64,000 nucleotides of DNA, from contig OZ241182.1 in assembly GCA_965199595.1 (NCBI GenBank), positions 3,658,001-3,722,000 on the forward strand, given 5' to 3'. Source of the stretch: JBBROS01 sp965199595 (GTDB taxonomy: Bacteria; Pseudomonadota; Alphaproteobacteria; Acetobacterales; Acetobacteraceae). Below are positions 9,051 to 18,670 of this stretch, piece after piece. Made by a program: the position numbers and the translations under genes. How positions within the stretch are numbered: position 1 is the stretch's first letter; each line of letters begins with the position of its first letter. The notes under the pieces are model-generated. The model saw only the letters and a program-made list of their open reading frames with translations, was not told where the DNA came from and made no database searches.

Positions 9051-10045
9051 GCCTGCTGTCCGTCACTGACCTGCATGTGCAGTTCGAGACCGAGAGCGGC
9101 CGGGTCCGCGCCGTGGATGGCGTGGACTTCGCGGTGGACCGCAACGAGGTGCTGGGGCTGGTAGGGGAGAGCGGCAGCGGCAAGACCATGTCGTCCCTCG
9201 CCCTGCTCCGCCTGGTGCCGCGCCCCGGGCGCATCACCGGCGGCGGCATCCACTTCAATGGGCAGGACCTGCTGGCGCTGCCCGAGGCCGGGATGGCGGC
9301 GCTGCGGGGCAACCGGATCGCCATGGTGTTCCAGAACCCGGCCCATTCGCTGAACCCGCTGTTCACCATCGGCGCCCAGCTGATGGAGATCCTGCGGCAC
9401 CACAAGCGCATTCCTCGCCGGGCCGCGGCGGAGCGGGTGGCCGAACTGCTGCAGCTGGTGGGCCTATCCAACCCCGCCCAGCGCATGCGCCAGTATCCCC
9501 ACGAACTCAGCGGCGGCATGAAGCAGCGCGTCTGCATCGCCCGCGCCCTGCTGTGCGACCCGGCCCTCATCCTCGCCGACGAGCCGACCACCGCGCTCGA
9601 CGTCACCATCCAGGCGCAGATCCTCGACCTGCTGGCGGACCTTCGCCACCGCCTCGGCACCTCCATGGTGCTGGTGACGCACGACATGGGCGTGGTGGCG
9701 CGCATGGCGGACCGCATCGTGGTGATGTACGCCGGCCGGGTGTGCGAGACAGCCCCGGCCCGCACCATCTTCGGCACGCCGCTGCATCCCTATACCCTGG
9801 CCCTGCTGGAGAGCGTGCCGCGGGCGGACCGGCCCTCGCCCGTGGCCGGCGGCGCGCGCATCCCGTTGCCGGTGATCGGCGGCCGCCTGCCGGACCCGCG
9901 GCACCCGCCCAGCGGCTGCCGGTTCCATACCCGCTGCCCCGAGGCGATCCCGGATTGCGCGCGGCTGCTGCCGATCGCGACGGAGGTGGCGCCGGGTCAC
10001 ACGGTGAGCTGCATCCGGCGCGGCAGCCGTTCGGTGCCGGCATGA
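9047..10045 (+). CDS. ABC transporter ATP-binding protein, DppD/OppD type
   Basis: Cytoplasmic ATPase of 332 aa. Walker A is GESGSGKT near residue 42; the signature and Walker B region reads LSGGMKQRV, then ILADEPTTALD; the H-loop is VTHDMGVV. The C-terminal tail carries the oligopeptide-transporter domain ending in GCRFHTRCPEAIPDC, a cysteine pattern that in some family members binds an iron-sulfur cluster. It overlaps its neighbours on both sides by ATGA. It couples ATP hydrolysis to import with the DppF-type partner. Confidence 0.9.
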   Translation: MSLLSVTDLHVQFETESGRVRAVDGVDFAVDRNEVLGLVGESGSGKTMSSLALLRLVPRPGRITGGGIHFNGQDLLALPEAGMAALRGNRIAMVFQNPAHSLNPLFTIGAQLMEILRHHKRIPRRAAAERVAELLQLVGLSNPAQRMRQYPHELSGGMKQRVCIARALLCDPALILADEPTTALDVTIQAQILDLLADLRHRLGTSMVLVTHDMGVVARMADRIVVMYAGRVCETAPARTIFGTPLHPYTLALLESVPRADRPSPVAGGARIPLPVIGGRLPDPRHPPSGCRFHTRCPEAIPDCARLLPIATEVAPGHTVSCIRRGSRSVPA

Positions 10046-11010
10046 GCCTCGTCACCGTCAGCGGGTTGCGCAAGCACTATCCGGCGCCGCGCCGCTGGTT
10101 CCGCCCCACGCCGGACCTTCGCGCCGTGGACGGCGTGTCGTTCACCGTGGACGCCGCGGAGACGCTGGGCCTGGTGGGGGAGAGCGGCTGCGGCAAGACG
10201 ACCGTGGCCCGCAGCCTGCTGCACCTGGTGCCGCCCACCGCCGGACAGGTGCGAATCGGCGATGCCGACGTGACCGCCACCTTCGCCGCCGGGCAGCGCG
10301 ACCGGGTGCTGGCGGTGCGGCGGGCGGTGCAGTACGTGTTCCAGGACCCGTTCCTGGCGCTGAACCCGCGCTGGACCGTGGGGCAGGCGCTGGCGGAGCC
10401 CCTGCGCGTTCATGCGCTGCTGCCGCCGCGGGACTGGCCGGACCGGGCCGAGAGCCTGCTGGATCTGGTGGGGCTCGATGCCGGCCATGCCGAGCGCTAC
10501 CCCCACGAGCTCTCCGGCGGGCAGCGGCAGCGGGTGGGCATTGCGCGGGCGCTGGCGGTGGAGCCGCGCTTTCTGGTGCTGGACGAGCCGGTGTCCTCGC
10601 TGGACGTTTCGATCCGGGCGCAGATCCTGAACCTGCTGGGCGAGCTGCAGGACCGGCTGGGCCTCGCCTATCTGTATATCTCTCACGACCTGGCCTCGGT
10701 GCGCAGCATCAGCCACCGGGTGGCGGTGATGTATCTGGGCCGCATCGTGGAACAGGCGCCTGCGGACGCGCTGTTCACCCGGGCGCGCCACCACTACACC
10801 CGCGCCCTGCTGGCCGCGATCCCGGTGCCGGACCCGGATGCGCCGGGGGCCAGCGGCATCGTGCTCGGGGAGCCGCCGAGCCTGCTGGCGCCGCCGCGCG
10901 GCTGCCATTTCCACCCGCGTTGCCCGGCGGCGTTGCCGGTGTGCAGCACCACGGTTCCAACGCTGGCCGGGACCACGCATCAATATGCCTGTCACAACCC
11001 GGCCGGTTGA
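10042..11010 (+). CDS. ABC transporter ATP-binding protein, DppF/OppF type
   Basis: Second ATPase of the transporter, 322 aa. Walker A is GESGCGKT, the signature LSGGQRQRVGIARAL, Walker B VLDEPVSSLD and the switch SHDLASV. The C-terminal oligopeptide domain ends with GCHFHPRCPAALPVC. The start is the ATG in the four-base overlap with the DppD-type gene. It is the last gene of the plus-strand transporter operon; the next gene begins 90 bases later and is unrelated. No terminator hairpin is obvious after the TGA. Confidence 0.9.
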   Translation: MSLVTVSGLRKHYPAPRRWFRPTPDLRAVDGVSFTVDAAETLGLVGESGCGKTTVARSLLHLVPPTAGQVRIGDADVTATFAAGQRDRVLAVRRAVQYVFQDPFLALNPRWTVGQALAEPLRVHALLPPRDWPDRAESLLDLVGLDAGHAERYPHELSGGQRQRVGIARALAVEPRFLVLDEPVSSLDVSIRAQILNLLGELQDRLGLAYLYISHDLASVRSISHRVAVMYLGRIVEQAPADALFTRARHHYTRALLAAIPVPDPDAPGASGIVLGEPPSLLAPPRGCHFHPRCPAALPVCSTTVPTLAGTTHQYACHNPAG

Positions 11011-11100
11011 TCGCCCGACCTCAACCGGAACATGAGGCTTCCTTCCTAACGCCATAATCCGACGCTATGATCCTGGCCAGCCGACACAGGATCTGACCCG

Positions 11101-11889
11101 ATGCGCTCCATTCTCGCCGCCTTCCTGATGACCCTGCCGCTGGCCGCACCCGCCTGGGCACAGGCCGAGCAGCAGCAGGTGGTGGACCGCGCGACCCTGG
11201 CGGCGCAGGAAATGCTGAACGACCGGGATGGCACGGACGCCGCCGCGGTGCTGAAGCGGGCGCGGGCGGTGATGATCTGCCCGCAGATCTTCCGTGCCGG
11301 GTTCCTGATCGGGGGCCAGGGCGGCAGCTGCGTGCTGGTGGCGCGGGATGGCGCCGGGTCATGGTCCTCGCCGGCGTTCTACGGGATGGGCGGCGGCAGC
11401 ATCGGCTTCCAGGCCGGCATCCAGGATGCGCAGGTGATGCTGTTCATCATGAGCGACAAGGGGCTGCAGGCGATCATGGACAGCCAGTTCAAGCTGGGCG
11501 CCGATGCCAGCGCCACCTTCGTGGACCTGGGCGGCGGCATCGAGGGCGCCACCACTGCGGCCTTGCGGGCGGATATCGTGGGGTTCACCCGGGCGCGCGG
11601 CCTGTTCGCCGGCATCGCGCTCGGCGGCAGCCTGATGAGCACGAAATCCGATTGGAACCAGGCGTATTACGGCAAGCCGCTCGCGGCCCAGCAGATCGTC
11701 GTGCAGATGCAGGCCAGCAACCCCGCGGCCGATCCGTTGCGCGAGGTGTTGATGCGCTACGGCAGCCAGAACGGCCCCGCCGCGCGCCCTGCCCTGCCGC
11801 AGCCCGTGCCGCAGATGAGCCCATCGACCGGGCCGGTGCCCGCGTATGGGGTGCAGCAGCAGGCGCTGCCGCCACCACCCCGCCGTTGA
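11101..11889 (+). CDS. secreted SYLF-domain (YSC84/DUF500) lipid-binding protein
   Basis: Protein of 262 aa with a Sec signal peptide (MRSILAAFLMTLPLAAPAWA, cleavage after AWA near residue 20). The body is a single SYLF domain: VLKRARAVMICPQIFRAGF, then GGGSIGFQAGIQ and ARGLFAGIALGGS. In eukaryotes SYLF binds phosphoinositides; bacterial exported versions are widespread and poorly understood. The C-terminus (about residue 225 on) is a low-complexity Pro/Gln tail. It is separated by 90 bases from the ABC operon and 79 bases from the next small gene, so it is probably monocistronic. Confidence 0.85.
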   Translation: MRSILAAFLMTLPLAAPAWAQAEQQQVVDRATLAAQEMLNDRDGTDAAAVLKRARAVMICPQIFRAGFLIGGQGGSCVLVARDGAGSWSSPAFYGMGGGSIGFQAGIQDAQVMLFIMSDKGLQAIMDSQFKLGADASATFVDLGGGIEGATTAALRADIVGFTRARGLFAGIALGGSLMSTKSDWNQAYYGKPLAAQQIVVQMQASNPAADPLREVLMRYGSQNGPAARPALPQPVPQMSPSTGPVPAYGVQQQALPPPPRR

Positions 11890-11968
11890 ATCGTCAGTTA
11901 TCGCCATCCGCCTCATATGCGGCCGCGCTTTATGAATGTTTTAACCTGACGCACCGTAGAGTGGCGTC

Positions 11969-12331
11969 ATGCCCTCAGAAGTCCGCCATCTCATGTTCCG
12001 CCCGCCCGAGGTCGCCATGGCAGTCCAGGCCTATTACCGCCAGCTTGGACAGCCGCTGCCCTCGGGGCACATCGTCGGCTGCACCGTCATGGGAGATGGC
12101 GGGGCGGTGCCGCTCGCGGTGCGGCTCAGCGTGCATGCGGATGTCGGGGCGGGCCGGCCAAGCCAGATCATGATCGATGCCACGACCCTGACATCGGCCC
12201 TGATCCTGTATTGCCAGCAGCACCAGATCCCGCTGCCGGTCCGGGCGCGAAAGTCCCTGCAGCGCTTTTCGGATCAGATCTGCCTGATCTCGACCATCAG
12301 CCAACGGCCAGCGGCGTCACCGCTGGCCTGA
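11969..12331 (+). CDS. conserved hypothetical protein, 120 aa
   Basis: Small soluble protein with no signal peptide or membrane helix. It starts MPSEVRHLMFRPPEVAMAV and contains GHIVGCTVMGDGG and a C-terminal helical segment SLQRFSDQICLIS. I recognise the general pattern from short conserved proteins of Acetobacteraceae-like genomes but cannot name a function. It converges on aapP with a 14-base gap. Codon choice is G+C-rich at third positions like its neighbours, which supports a real gene. Confidence 0.6.
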   Translation: MPSEVRHLMFRPPEVAMAVQAYYRQLGQPLPSGHIVGCTVMGDGGAVPLAVRLSVHADVGAGRPSQIMIDATTLTSALILYCQQHQIPLPVRARKSLQRFSDQICLISTISQRPAASPLA

Positions 12332-12345
12332 TGGCCGAGGGCGCT

Positions 12346-13131
<786 letters not shown>

Positions 13132-13161
13132 GTTGCTCTCCATCACTGCCGCAGGGCGGCC

Positions 13162-14346
13162 TTACCGCCGCACGCCGCGGCTCAATTCAACTTCGAGGCC
13201 ACGGCTGTAGCGGGCCATCACATAGCAGAACGCAAAGTAGATCACCGCCAGGAACACATAGACCTCGGTGCTGTAGGCCTGCCAGGCCGGCTCCGCGATG
13301 GAGACCTTGCCGGCGGTCAGCAGATCGAACAGCCCGATGATCAGCACCAGCGAGGTATCCTTGAAGAAGCCGATGAAGGTGTTCACCAGCGGCGGGATCA
13401 CCAGCCGCAGGGCCTGCGGCAGGATGATGAAACCCGTTTTCTTCCAGTAGCTGAGCCCCAGCGCATCGGCCGCCTCATACTGGCCCTTCGGCAAGGCCTG
13501 CAGCCCGCCGCGCACGACTTCGGCGAGATAGGCGGCGGCGAACAGGATGAAGGCGACCTGGGCGCGCAGCAGGTTGTCGGGGTTGAAGCCCTGCGGCATG
13601 AACAGCGGGAACATGACGCTCGCCATGAACAGCAGCGTCAGCAGCGGGACGCCGCGGATCAGCTCCACGTAGATGACGCAGAGCGCCTTCACCGCCGGCA
13701 GCTGCGTGGAGCGGCGGCCGAGCGCCACCAGCAGGCTGAGCGGGAAGGCGAAGGCCAGGCCGAAGGTGGCGAGGATCAGCGTGATCGGCAGGCCGCCCCA
13801 CAAATCGTTCGGCACGAAGGTGAGCCCAAACAGTCCGCCCCACATCAGCACGCCGATCAACGTCAGCGTGACGGCCCAGATCCCCATCAGTGCGGGGCGC
13901 CAGAAGCTGCGCATGGCGGAGACGCCATAGAGGGCGAGAAACAGCACGACCACCAGCGCTGGGCGCCACTGCTGGGCGAACGGGTAGCGGCCGAACAGGA
14001 TGAAGCGGTATTTCTCGCCGATCACCGCCCAGCAGGCGCCGTGCACCGCGGCGTCGCGGCAGGCGCTGGGGTCGCCGCCGGTGGGGGTCTGCGGAACGGT
14101 CCAGTGCGCATTCAGCACGCCCCAGTCGAAGAAGCCAACCGCCCATTTCAGGATCAGCAGGCCGAGCACGATGGTGACGAGGGAGGAGCCGATCGAGTTG
14201 AACAGGTTGACCCGGGACCACCCGAGCGGTCCCACGCCGGCGATCAGCGGTGGGGGCCGGGCCGGCAGGGGGGCGGCGGCGATGCCGGCGAGCGAGGGCA
14301 CCGGATCGCGGGCCGCCTCGGAGAGTTGTGCGGTGGTGTCGGACAT
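13162..14346 (-). CDS. aapM: general L-amino-acid ABC transporter permease
   Basis: Inner-membrane permease of 394 aa, long for the HisM family as expected of AapM/BztC, which carry extra N-terminal helices before the permease core. The core begins near residue 185 (LPITLILATFGLAFAFPLSLLVALGR). The EAA loop reads LPKGQYEAADALGLSYWKK, followed by LPQALRLVIPPLVNTFIGFFKDTSL. It lies three bases after aapQ and 15-30 bases before aapP and forms the channel heterodimer with AapQ. Confidence 0.9.
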   Translation of the reverse strand: MSDTTAQLSEAARDPVPSLAGIAAAPLPARPPPLIAGVGPLGWSRVNLFNSIGSSLVTIVLGLLILKWAVGFFDWGVLNAHWTVPQTPTGGDPSACRDAAVHGACWAVIGEKYRFILFGRYPFAQQWRPALVVVLFLALYGVSAMRSFWRPALMGIWAVTLTLIGVLMWGGLFGLTFVPNDLWGGLPITLILATFGLAFAFPLSLLVALGRRSTQLPAVKALCVIYVELIRGVPLLTLLFMASVMFPLFMPQGFNPDNLLRAQVAFILFAAAYLAEVVRGGLQALPKGQYEAADALGLSYWKKTGFIILPQALRLVIPPLVNTFIGFFKDTSLVLIIGLFDLLTAGKVSIAEPAWQAYSTEVYVFLAVIYFAFCYVMARYSRGLEVELSRGVRR

Positions 14347-14349
14347 GGC

Positions 14350-15561
14350 CTAGCGCTCCACCAAGGCGATTCGGGCGTTGTACCAGTTCATGAACAGGCT
14401 GATCGACAGGCTGATCGTGAGATACACCAGCATGATGGTGGCGATGCCCTCGATGGCCTGGCCGGTCTGGTTCAGGGTGGTCGACGCGATCGAGGTGACG
14501 TCCTGGTAGCCGATCGCCACTGCCAGAGAGCTGTTCTTCGTGAGATTGAGGAACTGGCTGGTCATGGGCGGGATGATCACGCGCATCGCCTGTGGCAGCA
14601 CGATCTTGCGCAGCATCATGCCGGGCCGCAGGCCCAGGGCGCCGGCTGCCTCCCACTGTCCGCTCGGCACCGCCAGGATGCCGGACCGCACGATCTCGGC
14701 GATGTAGGCGGAGGTGTAGAGCACCAGGCCGAGGGTCAGGGCGCCGTATTCCGGGCTGAGCGTGGCGCCGCCCACGAAGTTGAAGCCGCGCAGCTCCGGG
14801 ATCCCGGGCGTGAACTGCGCCCCCAGCGCGGCCCAGGCCAGCAGCGGCATCACCACCATCAGCCCCAGCGCCACCGGCCAGATCGGCGGCCGCACGCCGC
14901 TTGCATCCTGCTTCCGGTCCGCCGCCTTGGACCACAGGATGGTGCCCGCGGTCCCGACCAGGAAGGCCACCACCACCCACCAGTGGTCCGGCACCCACTC
15001 GATGATCGGCACCTTGAAGCCTCGGTTGGACAGGAACACCCCGGGCACCGGTTTGAACGCCTGCCGCGGCCCGGGCAAGCTTTGCAGCAGCGCGTACCAG
15101 AACAGCAGCTGCAGCAGCAGCGGGATGTCGCGCACCACCTCCACATAGACGGCGGCGAGGCGGGAGATCAGCCAGTTCCTGGACAGCCGGGCCACGCCCA
15201 GCAGGGTACCCCAAAGCGTTGCGAGCACCACGCCGACGACGGCCACCTTCAACGTGTTGAGGATGCCGACCAGGATGGCGTCGCCATAGGTGTTGATCGA
15301 GGGATCGTAGTCGATCAGGTGCTCGCCGATCGGGAAGCCCGCGGTGCGGCTGAGATAAGCGAAGCCGGTGGCGATGCGGCGCGCCTGGAGGTTTCGGCTG
15401 GTGTTGTCGACCAGGTACCAGATGATCGCGGCGACGGTGCCCACGATCAGCACCTGCCACACGATGTTGCGGAACCGGGGGTCGGACCAGCTGAACTGGA
15501 ACGGCTTCTTCGGTGCCTGCCGCGCGGCTTGCAGCCGCGGGTCGATCGTTGAGTCGGACAT
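14350..15561 (-). CDS. aapQ: general L-amino-acid ABC transporter permease
   Basis: Permease of 403 aa of the AapQ/BztB type, with a long N-terminal section and periplasmic insert before the HisM-like core. Recognisable segments are SRNWLISRLAAVYVEVVRDIPLLLQ near the ATPase-facing helix and VPSGQWEAAGALGLRPG, then LPQAMRVIIPPMTSQFLNLTKNSSLAVAIGY, which is near-invariant in this family. It starts 196 bases after aapJ, beyond an intrinsic terminator, so its expression depends on read-through or its own promoter. Confidence 0.9.
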   Translation of the reverse strand: MSDSTIDPRLQAARQAPKKPFQFSWSDPRFRNIVWQVLIVGTVAAIIWYLVDNTSRNLQARRIATGFAYLSRTAGFPIGEHLIDYDPSINTYGDAILVGILNTLKVAVVGVVLATLWGTLLGVARLSRNWLISRLAAVYVEVVRDIPLLLQLLFWYALLQSLPGPRQAFKPVPGVFLSNRGFKVPIIEWVPDHWWVVVAFLVGTAGTILWSKAADRKQDASGVRPPIWPVALGLMVVMPLLAWAALGAQFTPGIPELRGFNFVGGATLSPEYGALTLGLVLYTSAYIAEIVRSGILAVPSGQWEAAGALGLRPGMMLRKIVLPQAMRVIIPPMTSQFLNLTKNSSLAVAIGYQDVTSIASTTLNQTGQAIEGIATIMLVYLTISLSISLFMNWYNARIALVER

Positions 15562-15710
15562 CCTCAGCCACCCTTCATCGCGCCGTCACCCGGCCGTCAG
15601 CGCTCTCCAGCGGAGCACATGCAGGCACGGGTCAACTGCCATGCCTTCAACGCATGTGTGATGCCCGATCACGGGCGCGTCAGCAACGCAGAAGATGTGG
15701 TCGGGACAAG

Positions 15711-15739
15711 AAAAAGGCTGCCCCTAAGCCGGGGCAGCC
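15711..15739 (-). terminator. intrinsic terminator between aapJ and aapQ
   Basis: Read on the minus strand, the stem GGCTGCCCC / GGGGCAGCC (15739-15731 with 15724-15716) has a six-base loop and is followed directly by five T's (15715-15711). It lies 18 bases after the aapJ stop. This is a textbook factor-independent terminator placed to make the binding protein far more abundant than the permeases, a common arrangement in binding-protein-dependent transporters. Confidence 0.8.
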
Positions 15740-15757
15740 CATTCCGTGTGCAGCGGC

Positions 15758-16789
15758 TTAGCGCATGGGCGGCGGATAGTGCAGGCCGCCCTTGTTCCAA
15801 AGATTGTTGATGCCGCGCGGGATGCCCATCGGGGTGATGTTGCGGTCCCACATCTCGCCATAGTTGCCGACCGCCTTCACGATGTTCACCGCGAACTTGT
15901 TGTCCAGACCCATAGCCTTGCCGAGATCACCTTCGAGGCCCAGCAAGCGGCGGATCTCGGGGTTGGTGGACTTGGCCATCTCGTCCACGTTCGCCTGCGT
16001 CACGCCGCTCTCTTCGGCCTGATACATGGCGAACATGGTCCAGCGCACCACGTCGAAGAACTTGTCGTCACCCTTGCGCACCATCAGGCCCAGCGGCTCC
16101 TTGCTGATCACGTCGGGCAGCAGGACGAAATCCTCCTTCTTCGGGCCCTGCTGGAAGCGGAAGGCGGCGAGGGCCGAAAGGTCCGTCGAGTAGGCGTCGC
16201 AGCGGCCGGACAGGAAGGCGCCCTGGATCTCGGCCAGTTCCTGGATCAGCACCGGGGTGAACTTCAGCTTGTTCACGCGGTAGAAGTCGGCGACGGCAAG
16301 CTCCGTGCTGGTGCCGGGCTGCACGCAGATGGTGGCGCCGTCCATCTCCTTGGCGGTCTTCACGCCCATGGACTTCTTCACCAGGAAGCCGGTGCCGTCA
16401 TAGAAGTTCACGCCGGCGAACAGCAGGCCGAGGTTGGCTTCGCGGCTCAGGGTCCAGGTGGTGGAGCGGACCAGCAGATCGATCTCACCGGACTGCAGCG
16501 CGGTGAAGCGGTTGGTGGTGGTCAGGGGCACGAAGCGGATCTTGCTGGCATCGCCCAGCACGGCGGCGGTCACGGCGCGGCAGGTGTCGGCGTCGATGCC
16601 CTGCACCACGCCCTTGCTGTCCGCCAGCGAGAACCCGGCCACGCCGGTGGACACGCCGCAAGACAACACGCCCTTGCTGCGAATGTCATCAATGGTCTTG
16701 GAGCCGCTGCCCTGCGCCATGACGGGCGCGGAGAGGGCCAGGACGCCGGCCAGCAATGCGGCCCCGCCCAGGGTGTAAACCGTCTTCAT
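15758..16789 (-). CDS. aapJ: general L-amino-acid ABC transporter binding protein
   Basis: Periplasmic binding protein of 343 aa (SBP family 3). The Sec signal is MKTVYTLGGAALLAGVLALS with cleavage after VMA near residue 26; this selects the ATG at 16789 over in-frame upstream codons. AapJ hallmarks include KGVLSCGVSTGVAGFSLAD, GIDADTCRAVTAAVLGDA and the C-terminal NLWNKGGLHYPPPMR-type ending. It is first in aapJQMP and is followed by an intrinsic terminator. It delivers a broad range of L-amino acids to AapQM. Confidence 0.92.
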   Translation of the reverse strand: MKTVYTLGGAALLAGVLALSAPVMAQGSGSKTIDDIRSKGVLSCGVSTGVAGFSLADSKGVVQGIDADTCRAVTAAVLGDASKIRFVPLTTTNRFTALQSGEIDLLVRSTTWTLSREANLGLLFAGVNFYDGTGFLVKKSMGVKTAKEMDGATICVQPGTSTELAVADFYRVNKLKFTPVLIQELAEIQGAFLSGRCDAYSTDLSALAAFRFQQGPKKEDFVLLPDVISKEPLGLMVRKGDDKFFDVVRWTMFAMYQAEESGVTQANVDEMAKSTNPEIRRLLGLEGDLGKAMGLDNKFAVNIVKAVGNYGEMWDRNITPMGIPRGINNLWNKGGLHYPPPMR

Positions 16790-16893
16790 CGAAACAAATC
16801 TCCCATGACAGCCGGGATTGCGTCCGGCGATGGGCTGGAATGTGCTGAAAGCGGGGCATAAGATCAATGCCCTGTGAGCGGAAGGCGGAAAGT

Positions 16894-18036
16894 TCAGTGC
16901 AGGCGTGGCCAGCCTGCCGCCGAAAGATGCGCGACACGGCCGCCCGCGAGCGTTGCCACCACCGCGCCACTGGCGGGCTCGACCAGCACCAGGTCCGCCC
17001 GAAGACCCGGCGCGATGCGGCCGCGGTCCGGCAGCAGGGCCGCCGCCGCCGGGTTCGCGCTGATCAGGCTCCAGGCTGCGGGCAAGCCCAAGGGGCCGCA
17101 ACCCAGCGTCAGCGCCGCCTGGGCCATGGCAGGGTAGTAGTAGTCACTCACCAGCACCGAGCACACACCGGATTCGGCCAGGGTCGCGGCAGAGGCCCAG
17201 CCGAGATGCGAGCCGCCCCGCACCACGTTGGGGCAGCCCATCACGACGGCCTCCCCGGCCGCCCGGGCCTCAATGCCGACGTCCTCGGCCATCGGGAACT
17301 CGCAGATGGCGGCGCCCAGCGCGCGGAAGCGGGCCCGGGTGGCCAGGGTGTCGTCGTCGTGACTCGCCATCGGCAGGCCGGCCGCGCGCGCTGCGGCGGC
17401 CAGCCGGGCCAGGGCGGCGGGCACCTCGGGATCGCGCGCCAGGGCGGCCTCGGCCAGCACGCGGAAGCCCGCGATGTCCATCATCGCCCGCTCCGCGAAC
17501 TTCGCGGCGCCCGCCGGAGTCGCCATCTTGCGGACGATGGAGGGCGTGTGATCGTTGAACGACACCAGCCCGACCCGGCCCGCCGCCACGTCCTCCAGCG
17601 CCATGTCCAGCGCATCGAGGTTGTGCAGCTCCCATCGCATGTGCACCCGCTGGTCACAGGCGCCGCCCTGGCCCCTGGTCCGGGCCAGCGCATCGAGGAT
17701 GGCCCGCCAGGTGGCGACGCTGCGCAGGCCGGGTTCCCAGGACAGGGTGATGGCGTGGAAGGCGGTGGTGATGCCGTTGGCGAGCAGCTGCGCCTCGGTG
17801 TCGCGCAGGGCCAGGTCCATGGGGAAGGCCACGCCGGGCCGCGGCTGGATCTGCCGCTCGAAGGCATCCCCGTGCAGGTCGATGATGCCGGGGAGGACCC
17901 ACAGGCCGCTCGCGTCGAACACCCGGCCGGGTGCCGCGCTGCCGATGGCGGCGATGCGGCCATCCTCCAGCACCAGGTCGGTGCCGGCAAGCCCCTGGTC
18001 CAGCAGCACCTGGCCGCGTTCGATCCGTAGCGTCAT
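16894..18036 (-). CDS. phnM: alpha-D-ribose 1-methylphosphonate 5-triphosphate diphosphatase
   Basis: Amidohydrolase-fold enzyme of 380 aa matching PhnM, which removes pyrophosphate from the triphosphate intermediate of the carbon-phosphorus lyase pathway. Metal-binding and family motifs: LPGIIDLHGDAFERQ near residue 55, ITTAFHAITLSWEPG, FNDHTPS, ASHDDDT, MGCPNVVRGGSHLGW and the C-terminal SDYYYPAMAQAA. The ATG at 18036 gives the standard length. No other C-P lyase gene (phnGHIJKLN) is adjacent; genes before and after are unrelated. It may serve a lyase cluster elsewhere, or a paralogous salvage role. A phnDEE transporter lies 26 kb away in this window. Confidence 0.85.
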   Translation of the reverse strand: MTLRIERGQVLLDQGLAGTDLVLEDGRIAAIGSAAPGRVFDASGLWVLPGIIDLHGDAFERQIQPRPGVAFPMDLALRDTEAQLLANGITTAFHAITLSWEPGLRSVATWRAILDALARTRGQGGACDQRVHMRWELHNLDALDMALEDVAAGRVGLVSFNDHTPSIVRKMATPAGAAKFAERAMMDIAGFRVLAEAALARDPEVPAALARLAAAARAAGLPMASHDDDTLATRARFRALGAAICEFPMAEDVGIEARAAGEAVVMGCPNVVRGGSHLGWASAATLAESGVCSVLVSDYYYPAMAQAALTLGCGPLGLPAAWSLISANPAAAALLPDRGRIAPGLRADLVLVEPASGAVVATLAGGRVAHLSAAGWPRLH

Positions 18037-18162
18037 GGTATCCTCAGGTTCCGCTGCCGCGTTTCTACAAGCGGGGCCGGGCGGGTCCAAGCCGGTCGCC
18101 GCCGAATCCGCGGCTGATCGTGCCCTTGCCGGCGACTCGTCCCGCTCCCTTATTCTGGGTCC

Positions 18163-18579
18163 ATGCTGCACATCACGAAGCTCGCCGTCGGCATCCGCGA
18201 CATCGCCCATCTGAACGCCGTGCAGACGGAGCGCGGCCGGATCGATGCGCCGCTGCGGCACCGCACCCGGCACATGCCGCGCCGGGCCAGCGAGATCACT
18301 GAAACCGGCAGCATCTATTGGGTGATCGCCGGCACGCTGCTGGTGCGGCAGCGCGTGGTGGGGATCATCGAGGACACCTGGGAGGACGGCAGCCGGTGCG
18401 CCGGGCTGCTGCTCGACCCGGCGCTGGTGCAGGTGGAGGGCCGTCCGGTGCGGCCGTTCCAGGGCTGGCGCTACCTGGCGGCGGAGGACGCCCCGGCCGA
18501 CCTCGGTGCGTCCGAGCTGGGGCCGGATGCGATGCCGGCCGCGCTGCGTAATGAATTGCGCGCACTGTGTCTCATCTGA
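18163..18579 (+). CDS. DUF1489 family protein
   Basis: Cytoplasmic protein of 138 aa matching DUF1489, a conserved alphaproteobacterial family of unknown function. Recognisable parts are MLHITKLAVGIRDIAHL, RHMPRRASEI, SIYWVIAG and PFQGWRYL. The length fits the family, whose members are usually 135-145 aa. It is divergent from phnM across 126 bases. No function can be assigned. Confidence 0.82.
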   Translation: MLHITKLAVGIRDIAHLNAVQTERGRIDAPLRHRTRHMPRRASEITETGSIYWVIAGTLLVRQRVVGIIEDTWEDGSRCAGLLLDPALVQVEGRPVRPFQGWRYLAAEDAPADLGASELGPDAMPAALRNELRALCLI

Positions 18580-18670
18580 CACTTGCCTTGCTGAGTCGGC
18601 AGTTGGTAAATGGATCAGCGGCCTAGAGCGGGTTGCTGAACCACTCTCTCAATTCATGCCGGAGCTGCCG

